Below are positions 25,274 to 33,172 of a stretch of 64,000 bases of DNA, one piece after another. Position numbers and translations under genes: made by a program. The notes under the pieces are model-generated. The model was not told the origin of the DNA and did not search any database. It worked only from the letters and a program-made list of their open reading frames with translations. Origin of the DNA: Candidatus Saccharimonadota bacterium (GTDB lineage: Bacteria > Patescibacteriota > Saccharimonadia > Saccharimonadales > Saccharimonadaceae); assembly GCA_017460105.1 (NCBI GenBank), contig JAFUBS010000003.1:1-64000 (forward strand), read 5' to 3'. Position 1 is the stretch's first letter. Every line of letters starts with the position of its first letter.

Positions 25274-25489
25274 TATTATGCCTGAACGATTTGTATGATT
25301 TTGTGCGAATTGTTCAGTTGAGTGAACAATTTGCTTGGCTTTTGACAAATTGTTCAGCGGCGTTTACCGGAAGCATGATGCTTTTTCGCGATAAGTGCGG
25401 GTGTGGGGTTGAAATAATAATTGTTTAATGATACATTTGCTTTGGCGGGATTGCATTTTAGAGTAAAAACGCGAAGAGAAAGGAGGGCT
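25274..25489. other. non-coding stretch between TR promoter and leuS region
   Basis: No convincing gene. It holds three near-copies of TTGTTCAG / ATTGTTCAG (about 25307-25353), that is, short direct repeats of a GAACAAT motif. A plus-strand 106-codon frame from 25108 crosses the TR leader and lacks support. Confidence 0.4.
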
Positions 25490-25573
25490 ATGAAGAAAGA
25501 TTTAGAAATAAATCTACTCTTTGGTCTAATAAAGATCAAAAAGATTTCTTCCAAAAGGAAGAAATCTAAATAA
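25490..25573 (+). CDS. possible 27-residue basic peptide
   Basis: ATG at 25490 preceded by AAGGAGGG (an ideal SD, 5 nt spacing) opens a 27-codon frame beginning MKKDLEINLLFGLIKIKK, ending in a Lys/Arg/Ser-rich tail and TAA. The tail is encoded by a perfect 11-bp hairpin, AGATTTCTTCC (25542-25552), loop AAAA, GGAAGAAATCT (25557-25567). It could be a genuine micro-peptide or a leader for leuS; no family is recognisable. Confidence 0.35.
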   Translation: MKKDLEINLLFGLIKIKKISSKRKKSK

Positions 25574-25685
25574 CCCTTAACGTAATTCTATCGCGCTACG
25601 CTAATTAAGTCAAGGCCTTTTCGGGTCTTCGCGCCCGTAAGGGTAGCAACCCCGCCAGAACGGGTCATTTTTGAATATTATATGG

Positions 25686-25691
25686 TATAAT
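25686..25691 (+). promoter_or_regulatory. -10 box of leuS, leaderless spacing
   Basis: ATGGTATAAT ends 8 nt before the ATG at 25700; no SD motif is present. Confidence 0.6.
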
Positions 25692-25699
25692 ATATTATT

Positions 25700-28078
25700 A
25701 TGGATAGATATGAACCACTGAAGATTGAAGCAAAATGGCAAGAGAAATGGGAAGCGGAGCAGCCATATCGGGCGACAGAGAAGCCTGGCGTGCCAAAGAT
25801 GATGCTCGCAGAGATGTTCCCATATCCGAGCGGAGCTGGGCTTCATGTGGGACATGTGCGTAACTTTACTATCGTGGACGTCCTGACGCGATTTTATGAG
25901 CAGCAGCGGATGAATGTGATGCGCCCGTTTGGGTATGATACCTTTGGTCTGCCGGCGGAGAATTATGCGATAAAGACTGGTGTTTCACCGAAGGTGGCGA
26001 CCGCGACGAATATCGCGAATTTCCGTAAGCAGGCGAAGCGACTGGGTTTCGCAATAGACTGGTCGCGCGAGATAAATACCTCTGATCCAGAATACTACAA
26101 GTGGACGCAGTGGTGTTTCTTGCAACTCTACAAGAAGGGTCTGGCTTATCAGAAAGAGTCGTATCAGTGGTGGTGCCCGGAGGATCAGACGGTGCTTGCG
26201 AATGAGCAGGTAGAGAACGGCAAGTGTTGGCGCTGTGGGCGCGAGGTAGAAAAGAAGAAGATGAAGCAGTGGTTCTTCAGAATCACTGAGTATGCGGACG
26301 AGTTGTTGGACGAGATTGATGCGTTGGACTGGCCGGAGAAAATCAAAACGATGCAGAAGAATTGGATCGGCCGCAGCGTTGGCGCAGAAATTGATTTTGA
26401 AACGACGGATGGAGCGCCAAAGATCACAGTCTTTACGACGCGGCCGGATACGATTCTGGGGGCGACGTTCCTCGTGCTGGCGCCAGAATATCCTGGACTA
26501 GATTATATTGTGAGTGATGATTGCCGTGATGCGGTGGCAAAGTATAAGGCTGATGCGCTAAAGAAGTCCGAGATTGAACGTCAGGAAAATAAGGAAAAGA
26601 CAGGCGTCTTTACTGGTGCTTATGCCGTAAATCCGGCGACTAAGGAAAAAATTCCAATTTGGGTGGCGGATTATGTACTAGCTGGATATGGCACGGGCGC
26701 AATCATGGCGGTACCGGCGATGGATGAGCGCGACCGTGAATTTGCAGAGAAGTTTGATTTGCCGATCGTGGAGACAGAGCTCGTCGATAGAGATTTGTAT
26801 GGTACGCCGAAAGTGACTTACAAGATGCGTGACTGGCTGATTAGCCGTCAGCGTTATTGGGGCTGTCCGATTCCGATTGCTTATGATAAAGACGGCAACC
26901 CGCATCCGATTCCGGAAGACCAGTTGCCGGTAATGATTCCAGAAGTAGATGATTATCGTCCAGATAATTCTGGTCGCTCTGCTCTCGCAAAGGCGAAAGA
27001 TTGGCTAAAAGTAGAAATTCCAGTGACCGACCCGAAGACTGGCAAGACTCACATGGAAGAAATGACGCGCGAAACAGATACGCTCGATGGCTACGCGTGT
27101 TCGTCGTGGTATCTCTGGCGTTATGCTTCGCCGCACGACACGGAATATGCCTGGAACCCCGAAGCAATTAAATATTGGGAGCCAGTGGATGTGTATGTGG
27201 GCGCAGATCATGCGGTGGCGCATTTGTTGTATATCCGGTTCTGGTGTAAGTTTTTTGCGGATGAAGGATTTTTGCCGTTCCGCGAGCCGATCAAGAAATT
27301 AATCTATCATGGTTACATTAATGCACCAGATGGTAAGAAGATGAGTAAGTCCAAGGGCAACGTAATTGACCCGCTAGATGTGATAAATGATGGATATGGT
27401 GCAGATACGCTTCGCACTTATGAGATGTTTATTGGACCGGTGGAACTCGATGCTGCGTGGGACCCACGCAGTGTGGGTGGCGTGTATCGATTCCTGAATC
27501 GATGTTATAATCTAATGACAGATAAAGGTAAGGAATCGGCAGCAGCGTGTCCTTCGGACACGCTCCGGGCCGCTCAGGCCAAGTCTTCAAGGTCCGCAGA
27601 ACACCGTGCTACCGATTCCTTACCAAGTTCTGAAAATTGTGCCATTAGGCATAAGACAATTAAGAAAGTGACAACCGATATACACAAGTGCAACTTCAAT
27701 ACGGCGGTGGCGGCGCTGATGGAATATGTGAATGAACTGTATAAGGTCGGGGCGACAGCTGAAGACCTCGTGGTACTTGCAAAATTGCTCAAGCCTTTCG
27801 CGCCACACTTGGCGTCAGAAATGCTGGAAAGATTAGAGGCAGACGATGAGTGGCCGAAGTGGGATGAGAAGTATCTGGTAGATGAGAATGTAGAAATCGT
27901 AGTGCAAGTGAATGGCAAACTTCGTGCGAAACTAAATATTGCCGCAGATGATGCAACAAACGAAGACAAAGTCAAAGAACTCGCATTTGCAGATGAAAGA
28001 ATCCAAAAATACACCGCTGGTGGTGTAAAGAAAGCCATCTTTGTGCCACGAGCGAAGCTGCTCAATCTCGTTGTATAA
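25700..28078 (+). CDS. leuS: leucyl-tRNA synthetase
   Basis: A 792-residue class I synthetase charging tRNA-Leu. HIGH appears as HVGH (~50-53) within MFPYPSGAGLHVGHVRN. The zinc/CP1 region and editing domain show TTRPDTILGATF and GTGAIMAVPAMDERD with the discriminating Asp. KMSKSKGN (~549-556) is present, and the anticodon domain runs to the C-terminal VQVNGKLRAK. Residues ~609-642 are an insertion encoded by a palindromic DNA element, placed just before the anticodon-domain helix that begins HKTIKKV. The stop is 2 nt before the next gene. Confidence 0.95.
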   Translation: MDRYEPLKIEAKWQEKWEAEQPYRATEKPGVPKMMLAEMFPYPSGAGLHVGHVRNFTIVDVLTRFYEQQRMNVMRPFGYDTFGLPAENYAIKTGVSPKVATATNIANFRKQAKRLGFAIDWSREINTSDPEYYKWTQWCFLQLYKKGLAYQKESYQWWCPEDQTVLANEQVENGKCWRCGREVEKKKMKQWFFRITEYADELLDEIDALDWPEKIKTMQKNWIGRSVGAEIDFETTDGAPKITVFTTRPDTILGATFLVLAPEYPGLDYIVSDDCRDAVAKYKADALKKSEIERQENKEKTGVFTGAYAVNPATKEKIPIWVADYVLAGYGTGAIMAVPAMDERDREFAEKFDLPIVETELVDRDLYGTPKVTYKMRDWLISRQRYWGCPIPIAYDKDGNPHPIPEDQLPVMIPEVDDYRPDNSGRSALAKAKDWLKVEIPVTDPKTGKTHMEEMTRETDTLDGYACSSWYLWRYASPHDTEYAWNPEAIKYWEPVDVYVGADHAVAHLLYIRFWCKFFADEGFLPFREPIKKLIYHGYINAPDGKKMSKSKGNVIDPLDVINDGYGADTLRTYEMFIGPVELDAAWDPRSVGGVYRFLNRCYNLMTDKGKESAAACPSDTLRAAQAKSSRSAEHRATDSLPSSENCAIRHKTIKKVTTDIHKCNFNTAVAALMEYVNELYKVGATAEDLVVLAKLLKPFAPHLASEMLERLEADDEWPKWDEKYLVDENVEIVVQVNGKLRAKLNIAADDATNEDKVKELAFADERIQKYTAGGVKKAIFVPRAKLLNLVV
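27527..27624 (+). repeat. in-frame palindromic element inside leuS
   Basis: Perfect 13-nt arms GGTAAGGAATCGG (27527-27539) and CCGATTCCTTACC (27612-27624). Inside are a perfect GCGTGTCC-ttc-GGACACGC hairpin (27545-27563) and GGCC-gctca-GGCC. The inserted Ala/Ser-rich peptide is absent from LeuRS motifs known from other bacteria, and the reading frame is preserved. Confidence 0.75.
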
Positions 28079-28080
28079 TT

Positions 28081-28653
28081 ATGCGTAAACATTTATTGTC
28101 ACAGCATTTCCTGAGGAACCCGCGACTAGCGCTAGTACTAATTGGGCATTCAAATCTGAAGAAGCGTGATTTGGTAGTGGAGATTGGTGCGGGTTCTGGT
28201 GTGATTACGAGCGCTCTCTCGCGCAGGGTACGTAAGGTGATTGCGATAGAGCCGGACCATGAGACTGCGGCAAAATTGCGGGAAAATTTGGCGCGCCGCA
28301 ATTGTGATAATGTAGAGGTGGTGGAGCAGGATTTCCTAGAATATCAATTGCCAGATGAACCGTACAAAGTATTCTCGAACCCGCCGTTTCATCTCAGCTC
28401 GGCGATAGTGCACAAGCTGCTTGAAGCAGAGAATCAGCCAGAGGCGTTTTATTTGATTTTGCAAAAACAATTCGCTCTGAAACTACTCAATACTGATAGA
28501 CATTACACGTCACAGCTAGGCCAGGCGCTGATTCGTGAGTATCAGACAAAAATCCGTCTGCCGCTAAAGCCGACAGATTTTACGCCGCCACCGGCAGTAC
28601 CAACGGTGCTATTTGAAGCAAAAAAGATTAGAGATTCTTTAGAGCGCGCTTGA
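28081..28653 (+). CDS. Erm/KsgA-like rRNA adenine methyltransferase, short form
   Basis: A 190-residue SAM-dependent methyltransferase. SQHFLRNP (~7-14) is the Erm/KsgA N-terminal signature; VVEIGAGSGVIT (~32-43) is the SAM motif I; the catalytic motif IV reads SNPPF (~99-103), where KsgA has NLPY and Erm NIPY. The C-terminal helical RNA-binding domain is missing (family members are ~245-270 residues). Substrate is likely 16S or 23S rRNA adenine, unproven. It starts 2 nt after leuS without an SD, and its 3' end overlaps the opposing glutaredoxin gene by 26 nt. Confidence 0.8.
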   Translation: MRKHLLSQHFLRNPRLALVLIGHSNLKKRDLVVEIGAGSGVITSALSRRVRKVIAIEPDHETAAKLRENLARRNCDNVEVVEQDFLEYQLPDEPYKVFSNPPFHLSSAIVHKLLEAENQPEAFYLILQKQFALKLLNTDRHYTSQLGQALIREYQTKIRLPLKPTDFTPPPAVPTVLFEAKKIRDSLERA

Positions 28654-28828
28654 TAGCGGGACGGTCAAAACCAAGGATGCGCTCGCCGTTGATCTCGGTA
28701 ACTGGTACTGAAGTGATGTCAGGATGTTTGGTGGCGTCTACTTCTCGGTAGGCGATGCCTTTGCTGTCTAGCCAGTCCATCAGAGCGTGGCAATACGCAC
28801 AAGTAGGTGTAGTGTATACTTTAATCAT
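28628..28828 (-). CDS. glutaredoxin-like (NrdH-type) redox protein
   Basis: A 66-residue thioredoxin-fold protein with active-site CAYC (~10-13) in TTPTCAYC and the cis-Pro region VPVTEING (~41-48). It transfers electrons to disulfides, possibly to ribonucleotide reductase. The stand-alone length is typical of NrdH-like or Mycoplasma-type glutaredoxins. It overlaps the upstream methyltransferase stop (TAATG) and so is translationally coupled. Confidence 0.85.
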   Translation of the reverse strand: MIKVYTTPTCAYCHALMDWLDSKGIAYREVDATKHPDITSVPVTEINGERILGFDRPAIKRALKNL

Positions 28829-29331
28829 AAATTCATTATACCATAAATCGCAATGCCGGCGGCGACGGAGACGTTGAAAGACTCCTTTTGGCCGCGCATT
28901 GGTATTTCTACGAACAGGTCAATTATATCGTAGAGTGAATTATCTATGCCGGATACTTCTTCGCCGAGAACAAGGACAACTTTGTCTTTTAGGACAGATT
29001 TTAGGGCGGGATTATTGAGAGCAAACAGTGGCACGTTGGAGATATTGTTTTCGAGCCCAACGATTTGCCAGCCATCACTACGAAGCTTCTTTAACTCCGA
29101 AATTATATCACCGGACGAATAAATATCTAGCATATCTTCGGCGCCAAGAGCGGTCTTATGAATTTCGCGATCTAGTTTGTCGCGAAGATGCGGCAGGAGA
29201 TTGGTATCATGAATACGAGGAGTATAGCCGGACAGAATGACTTGTGACACGCCAAAGCCCTCAGCCGTACGTAGAATCGCGCCGACGTTATAACATGAAC
29301 GGATGTTATGCAGGGAAAGAATTAATTTCAT
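28825..29331 (-). CDS. TrmH/SpoU-family RNA 2'-O-methyltransferase
   Basis: A 168-residue SPOUT methyltransferase. Motif 1 NIRSCYNVGAILRTAEGFGV (~9-28), motif 2 VLVLGEEVSGID (~129-140) and motif 3 IPMRGQKESFNVSVAAGIAIYG (~148-169) form the trefoil-knot SAM site with the catalytic Asn and Arg. It methylates a ribose in tRNA or rRNA; the target is not readable. Divergent from the YrdC gene at 29355, with a TATCAT box six nt before its own ATG. Confidence 0.88.
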   Translation of the reverse strand: MKLILSLHNIRSCYNVGAILRTAEGFGVSQVILSGYTPRIHDTNLLPHLRDKLDREIHKTALGAEDMLDIYSSGDIISELKKLRSDGWQIVGLENNISNVPLFALNNPALKSVLKDKVVLVLGEEVSGIDNSLYDIIDLFVEIPMRGQKESFNVSVAAGIAIYGIMNL

Positions 29332-29341
29332 GAAACTATGA

Positions 29342-29347
29342 TATAAT
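29342..29347 (+). promoter_or_regulatory. -10 box of the YrdC-like gene
   Basis: TATGATATAAT ends 7 nt before the ATG at 29355; leaderless spacing. Confidence 0.6.
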
Positions 29348-29354
29348 AATATCT

Positions 29355-29837
29355 ATGGATTGTCAAAAAGTAACAGTTGTGCCAACCGAAACCGTAGAAG
29401 GTTATGCGGTGGCTCTTAGTTCCGAAAATGGAATCCGGGAATTAATGCGCATTAAGGAGCGCGACTTTGATTCGGGGAAAGTTTTTACTTTGGTGCCGGA
29501 GAGTAAGGAGGCGATTAAAAAGTACGTGGTGGTTTCCGAGCGAGCACAGAAGCTGATCGATAAATATATTCCGGGTGAAATTACTTTGATTTTGCCAAAA
29601 AATCCGGATTTTCATCACTTCTACTATGACCATTATGATACGATTGGGATTCGCATACCCGACCATCCGCTATTCGAGGAGCTTTTGCCGAAGACTGGCG
29701 CTCTCCTTCTAACTTCGGCGAACCCGCGGGGCGGTACACCAAAGTCTATTACTGGACATAGACCATCTACAATAGTGGATTTGACGGGAGAAACGCCAAA
29801 AATCGTGCGTCAAGGCGAGTTGGTGGTTGAGCTATAG
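29355..29837 (+). CDS. YrdC/Sua5-family protein (threonylcarbamoyl-AMP synthase-like)
   Basis: A 160-residue YrdC-fold protein. The ATP/threonine-site signature PTETVEGYAVAL (~10-21) corresponds to PT(D/E)TVYGLA, with Glu and Tyr in altered order. KERD (33-36) and LTSANPRGGTP (~118-128) match the KxR and SxN motifs. It likely makes threonylcarbamoyl-AMP for t6A37 of tRNA. It is shorter than TsaC (~190), and the changed signature leaves some doubt about activity. Confidence 0.8.
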   Translation: MDCQKVTVVPTETVEGYAVALSSENGIRELMRIKERDFDSGKVFTLVPESKEAIKKYVVVSERAQKLIDKYIPGEITLILPKNPDFHHFYYDHYDTIGIRIPDHPLFEELLPKTGALLLTSANPRGGTPKSITGHRPSTIVDLTGETPKIVRQGELVVEL

Positions 29838-29880
29838 TCGGAGGCACACAACCTATATAGTATATATAGCGGAGATTCAC

Positions 29881-29909
29881 TTGATTTTTGGCCTGTTTGG
29901 TGGTACAAT
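29881..29909 (+). promoter_or_regulatory. promoter of the rpmF-nusB-NUDIX-rnc operon
   Basis: TTGATT (29881-29886), a 17-bp spacer, extended -10 TGGTACAAT (hexamer 29904-29909). A ~20-nt leader with AAAGGAG precedes rpmF. Confidence 0.65.
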
Positions 29910-29940
29910 GGGTAAAATTATGTATTATTAAAGGAGTAAA

Positions 29941-30111
29941 ATGCCTGAACCGAAAAAACAGAGCAGCCCACGCAAGACCGGACTTCGCCGAAGTCATCTT
30001 CGCCTGAAACTTGCTCGTAGAGTTAACAAAACATCACCTGTCAAGGTCTTTGAAACCAAGAAAAAGACCCCAAACTTGAAAGTAAAAACTATTAAAAGTA
30101 AAGAAGCTTAA
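29941..30111 (+). CDS. rpmF: ribosomal protein bL32
   Basis: A 56-residue basic protein beginning MPEPKKQSSPRKTGLRRSH, with the Pro-Lys start and RRSHLRLK core of bL32. Zinc-binding Cys residues are absent, so it is a C-minus form. AAAGGAG lies 5 nt before the ATG. It heads an operon with nusB, a NUDIX hydrolase and rnc; rpmF next to RNA-processing genes is a usual association. The identification rests on the short motif only. Confidence 0.75.
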   Translation: MPEPKKQSSPRKTGLRRSHLRLKLARRVNKTSPVKVFETKKKTPNLKVKTIKSKEA

Positions 30112-30114
30112 CGT

Positions 30115-30696
30115 ATGGCTAGCAATCGACATTTAGGTAGAGTAATTGTTTTACAAAGTTTGTACGAATACGAACTGAGAACCCTCGCAGCGGACCCAGA
30201 AGTCGATTTGGACATAATAATAGCGAAGAACATTGAGCCTTATGAAAAGGCGCTGGGGGATACGGAGTTTGTTTATAATCTCGCGCATAAGGTCGTTGAG
30301 AATTTTGAGTCGCTTGATAAGGCGCTCACTCCTATGGCACCAGAGTGGCCGATTAGTTCTATTGCCGCTATTGACCGAAATGTCCTGAGGATGGGGCTAT
30401 ACGAACTTTCGGAATGCCGTGATACGATTCCGCCGAAAGTTGCAATTAATGAAGCCGTAGAGCTTGCGAAAGCTTTTGGTTCTGATAATTCGTCACGTTT
30501 TATTAATGGCGTACTCGGAACTGCATATCGCAAACTTGGCATTGTAGAAGAACAAAATAATGGATCAAAAGATAAAGCCGTCAAGGCCGGTGCAAAATCG
30601 TCCGCGCAGCCTAAATCGACCGATGCCCCAGAGGACAAATCTCGGGCCAAGGCGTCCGATGACGCAGGCGGAACCGACAGCGCGAAGAACGCTTAA
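30115..30696 (+). CDS. nusB: transcription antitermination factor NusB
   Basis: A 193-residue all-helical protein that joins NusE (S10) on boxA RNA during rRNA antitermination. Typical residues are [18 protein letters not shown] at the N-terminus, [13 protein letters not shown] (~85-98) and [27 protein letters not shown] (~107-133). Family length is ~140. The extra ~50-residue Lys/Ala/Asp-rich tail is probably disordered, and its last codons overlap the NUDIX frame. Confidence 0.92.
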   Translation: MASNRHLGRVIVLQSLYEYELRTLAADPEVDLDIIIAKNIEPYEKALGDTEFVYNLAHKVVENFESLDKALTPMAPEWPISSIAAIDRNVLRMGLYELSECRDTIPPKVAINEAVELAKAFGSDNSSRFINGVLGTAYRKLGIVEEQNNGSKDKAVKAGAKSSAQPKSTDAPEDKSRAKASDDAGGTDSAKNA

Positions 30697-31222
30697 AGTT
30701 CCTGAGGCGTTGCCGACAGAGCAGCAAGTCAAAGATTCACCGTTAAAAAAGATTACATCGGTTTTCCGTAAGAAAACCACGATTCAAGAAATCGTGCGCG
30801 AACCAACTTCTGGTGGGATTGTTTTTAGATTGTCGCACGACCAGAAAGATGTAGAAATTCTTTTGATTCAAGATTCAAAGGGTCGTTGGACGATACCTAA
30901 GGGACATATCGAGCCAGGAGAAACGGCCAAGATGACTGCAAGACGCGAAATTGAAGAAGAAACAGGGCTAAGAAACTTTTCGGTTCTTTCTTGGTTGGGA
31001 AAAATTCATTTCAAATATCGCAGGACGGATAAATTGGTCTTGATGACGACGCAAATATATTTGGTGCAGTCGCTAGATGCGCGTGAAATGCCGACTGGCG
31101 AGAAGTGGATGCGTGGTATTAAGTGGTTTTCATTTAATGACGCGCTTAATGCGATTGAATACGAAGATATTGAAAAACTAATGCTAATTGCGAAAAAGAA
31201 AATTCGCGCTGGCGATTATTAA
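30659..31222 (+). CDS. NUDIX hydrolase
   Basis: A 187-residue Nudix enzyme if started here. The Nudix box is complete: GHIEPGE, then [10 protein letters not shown] at the right spacing (G-x5-E-x7-REUxEExGU), following [10 protein letters not shown]. Substrate is unknown (nucleoside diphosphate derivative, possibly Ap4A or RNA 5' end). The frame stays open to an ATG at 30560, which would overlap nusB by 137 nt; the start at 30659 (overlap 38 nt, AAGG upstream) is preferred but not certain. Confidence 0.85.
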   Translation: MTQAEPTARRTLKVPEALPTEQQVKDSPLKKITSVFRKKTTIQEIVREPTSGGIVFRLSHDQKDVEILLIQDSKGRWTIPKGHIEPGETAKMTARREIEEETGLRNFSVLSWLGKIHFKYRRTDKLVLMTTQIYLVQSLDAREMPTGEKWMRGIKWFSFNDALNAIEYEDIEKLMLIAKKKIRAGDY

Positions 31223-31250
31223 ATAATTGGCTGGGTGGCCAGGAGAAGAA

Positions 31251-32030
31251 ATGAACAACGAAATAACTTTGGGAGCAGTTGATTTGACGCCGTACAAAGA
31301 GTTTGCAAAAGAGCGGCTGGGATTTGATTTTAATGATATTAATCTCTTGGTAACCGCTCTTACGCATCGTAGCTATGTCAATGAACATCGTAATATCAAG
31401 GTCGAGCATAACGAAAGACTAGAATATCTCGGCGATGCTATTCTAGAGATGGTGACTTCGGATTATTTGTATCGAACATATAATGAGCCGGAGGGAATCA
31501 TGACATCGCTTCGCGCTGCGATGGTACGCACGGAATCAATCGGCGCGGCTGGGTACGAACTCGGATACGAGCCTTTGGTACGCTTGTCGCGAGGTGAGAA
31601 GCATGGCCTCGAGCGTGCGCATGAAGTGATTATGGCGGATTGTTTTGAAGCGGTAATTGGTGCAATATACCTAGATCAGGGTTATGATGTGGCGAAAGAT
31701 TTTATTTACAAACATATTATTTCGAAATTAGATGATATTATCCGCGAAGGGACTTGGCGCGATGCAAAGTCTTACGTGCAAGAATTGGCACAAAAGTCTA
31801 AGGGCGTAACTCCACGTTATCGTACTTTGGGCGAAAGTGGACCGGATCACGATAAGCATTTCACGGTGGCACTCTACATTGACGACGAAAAAATTGCAAC
31901 TGGTGAAGGGCACTCAAAACAAGAGGCACAGACAAATGCTGCAAGAGCAGGCGTTAAGAAACTACGCGAAATGCTTGGGCCGGAAGTTGACCAGTTCAAG
32001 AAGAATCTACAATCCGAGGAACAGCAATAA
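31251..32030 (+). CDS. rnc: ribonuclease III
   Basis: A 259-residue double-strand RNA endonuclease for rRNA and mRNA maturation. The catalytic signature NERLEYLGDAILEMV (~54-68) and DCFEAVIGAIYLDQG (~131-145) provide the metal-binding Glu/Asp residues. A C-terminal dsRBD (~170-240) ends GEGHSKQEAQTNAARAGVKKL. AGGAG 5 nt upstream fixes this ATG over a TTG at 31227. The last codons and stop lie inside the palindrome at 32022-32176. Confidence 0.93.
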   Translation: MNNEITLGAVDLTPYKEFAKERLGFDFNDINLLVTALTHRSYVNEHRNIKVEHNERLEYLGDAILEMVTSDYLYRTYNEPEGIMTSLRAAMVRTESIGAAGYELGYEPLVRLSRGEKHGLERAHEVIMADCFEAVIGAIYLDQGYDVAKDFIYKHIISKLDDIIREGTWRDAKSYVQELAQKSKGVTPRYRTLGESGPDHDKHFTVALYIDDEKIATGEGHSKQEAQTNAARAGVKKLREMLGPEVDQFKKNLQSEEQQ

Positions 32031-32176
32031 TCACATCAGTTTGCGGTTCGCTGCACGCCGGGAACAAAAAATAATTTCCGTCAAGTCTGCGCCGAAATTA
32101 CAGTTTCGTACTCGACTTGGGAAATTATTTTTTCGTTCTCGGGCTTGCTCAATGCAAGCTGCTGTGATTATTACTG
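32022..32176 (+). repeat. giant nested palindrome between rnc and rpsP (locus B)
   Basis: Outer arms 32022-32044 and 32154-32176 (23 nt, 3 mismatches) contain the stop codons of both convergent genes. Inner arms 32062-32087 and 32114-32138 pair over ~24 nt. The core 32088-32120 is 33 nt long and identical to that at 43204-43236. The arms differ in sequence from the other loci yet still pair. It likely terminates both genes. Confidence 0.85.
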
Positions 32177-32542
32177 CTCTTCAGCAGGTGCTTCTGCGGC
32201 TGGAGCTTCTTCAGCAGGGGCTTCTTCTTTTGGTTGGTTCTTGCGAAGCTTGTCAGCGTGCTTAGCTTTGACTGACTTCTTTGGGGCTTCTTTGTACCAT
32301 TTTGGAAGCTTGACGCCGTTCTTCTTCAAGATGAAGGCTACGCGGCTAGATGGCTGGGCGCCATTATTTAAATATTTTTCCACCAACTCTTTGTCAAGAG
32401 TGAGGGCCTTAGTGGCTGGGTTGTAATTGCCGACCTCAGCTACGACGCGACCCGAGAGTGGGTGGCGCTGCGCTTCTTGGACGATTATCCGATACGTTGG
32501 GTAATGCGTACGGCCATTACGTTGCATGCGAATCGCTAGCAT
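32171..32542 (-). CDS. rpsP: ribosomal protein bS16
   Basis: A 123-residue small-subunit protein. The S16 signature MLAIRMQRNGRTHYPTYRIIV and GRVVAEVGNYNP are clear in residues 1-42. The folded part ends at ~85; a tail of Lys then Glu/Ala/Pro repeats (EEAPAEEAPAAEAPAEE) is atypical and of unknown use. AAGGAG precedes the ATG and an extended -10 TGCTACAAT lies on the minus strand at 32572-32580. Divergent from the KH gene, whereas in many bacteria the two share an operon. Confidence 0.93.
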   Translation of the reverse strand: MLAIRMQRNGRTHYPTYRIIVQEAQRHPLSGRVVAEVGNYNPATKALTLDKELVEKYLNNGAQPSSRVAFILKKNGVKLPKWYKEAPKKSVKAKHADKLRKNQPKEEAPAEEAPAAEAPAEEQ

Positions 32543-32668
32543 TGTTTCTCCTTAAATTAATTATCCGTATAATTGTAGCATGTTTTTCTCATAAATTCAA
32601 GTGGTGAAAAGTTAAGTAAAATCCAACAATGTGGTATAATTAGAGAGGAAAACTTAAATGGAGAAAAT

Positions 32669-33085
32669 ATGGCTACTATTGACCAACAATTCGTAGAATA
32701 CATCGTAAAAACCTTAGTCAACAATCCAGACAAAGTTGTGGTGGACCGCAAAATCGACGAAAAAGGCGTGCTCTTATCACTGACGGTAGATCCAGAGGAT
32801 GTAGGCCGTGTGATTGGCAAGCGTGGTGTGACTGCACAATCTATCAGAATGCTACTTCGTGCACTAGGCACTAAGCAGGATGCCCGCTATAATCTAAAGA
32901 TTGTAAACACTGACGGTGATGGCGATCATCAAATACACAATACACACGAGACGCCAGCAGACGAAGAGCCAGTGGCGGAAGCTGCAGAAGAGGAAGTCGA
33001 AGAGACATCTGAAGACGACAACACTTCGGAGCTTGCCGAGAAGACTCGTGCAGAGCTTGCGGATCTTGACGATCTCGATATATAA
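32669..33085 (+). CDS. khpA: KH-domain RNA-binding protein (KhpA-like)
   Basis: A 138-residue protein with one KH domain: VEYIVKTLVNNPDKVVVDRK, then VGRVIGKRGVTAQSIRMLLRA with the GxxG loop GKRG (~51-54). KhpA proteins are ~75-80 residues; here an acidic tail (Glu/Asp-rich, ~90-138) is added. It probably binds RNA in ribosome maturation or sRNA control, often with KhpB. GGAG precedes the ATG; -10 TATAAT lies ~30 nt upstream. Confidence 0.88.
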   Translation: MATIDQQFVEYIVKTLVNNPDKVVVDRKIDEKGVLLSLTVDPEDVGRVIGKRGVTAQSIRMLLRALGTKQDARYNLKIVNTDGDGDHQIHNTHETPADEEPVAEAAEEEVEETSEDDNTSELAEKTRAELADLDDLDI

Positions 33086-33096
33086 CTAACATTAAC

Positions 33097-33124
33097 AAAT
33101 CCGCCGCGTAGTCGGCGGATTTTT
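33097..33124 (+). terminator. rho-independent terminator after the KH gene
   Basis: AAATCCGCCG (33097-33106), loop, CGGCGGATTT (33113-33122) and T run. Confidence 0.85.
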
Positions 33125-33138
33125 GTTCAAAAAAGTTA

Positions 33139-33166
33139 TTGACAAATGATTTATAATGGTTATAAT
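33139..33166 (+). promoter_or_regulatory. strong promoter upstream of the rpoB leader
   Basis: Perfect TTGACA (33139-33144), a 16-bp spacer and TATAAT (33161-33166). The best consensus promoter in this intergenic region. Confidence 0.7.
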
Positions 33167-33172
33167 TAAATT

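Noticed and set aside
25108-25428. Plus-strand 106-codon ORF downstream of the DGR
   Set aside because: No SD or promoter at its start, antisense to the TR leader, no recognisable family; not called.
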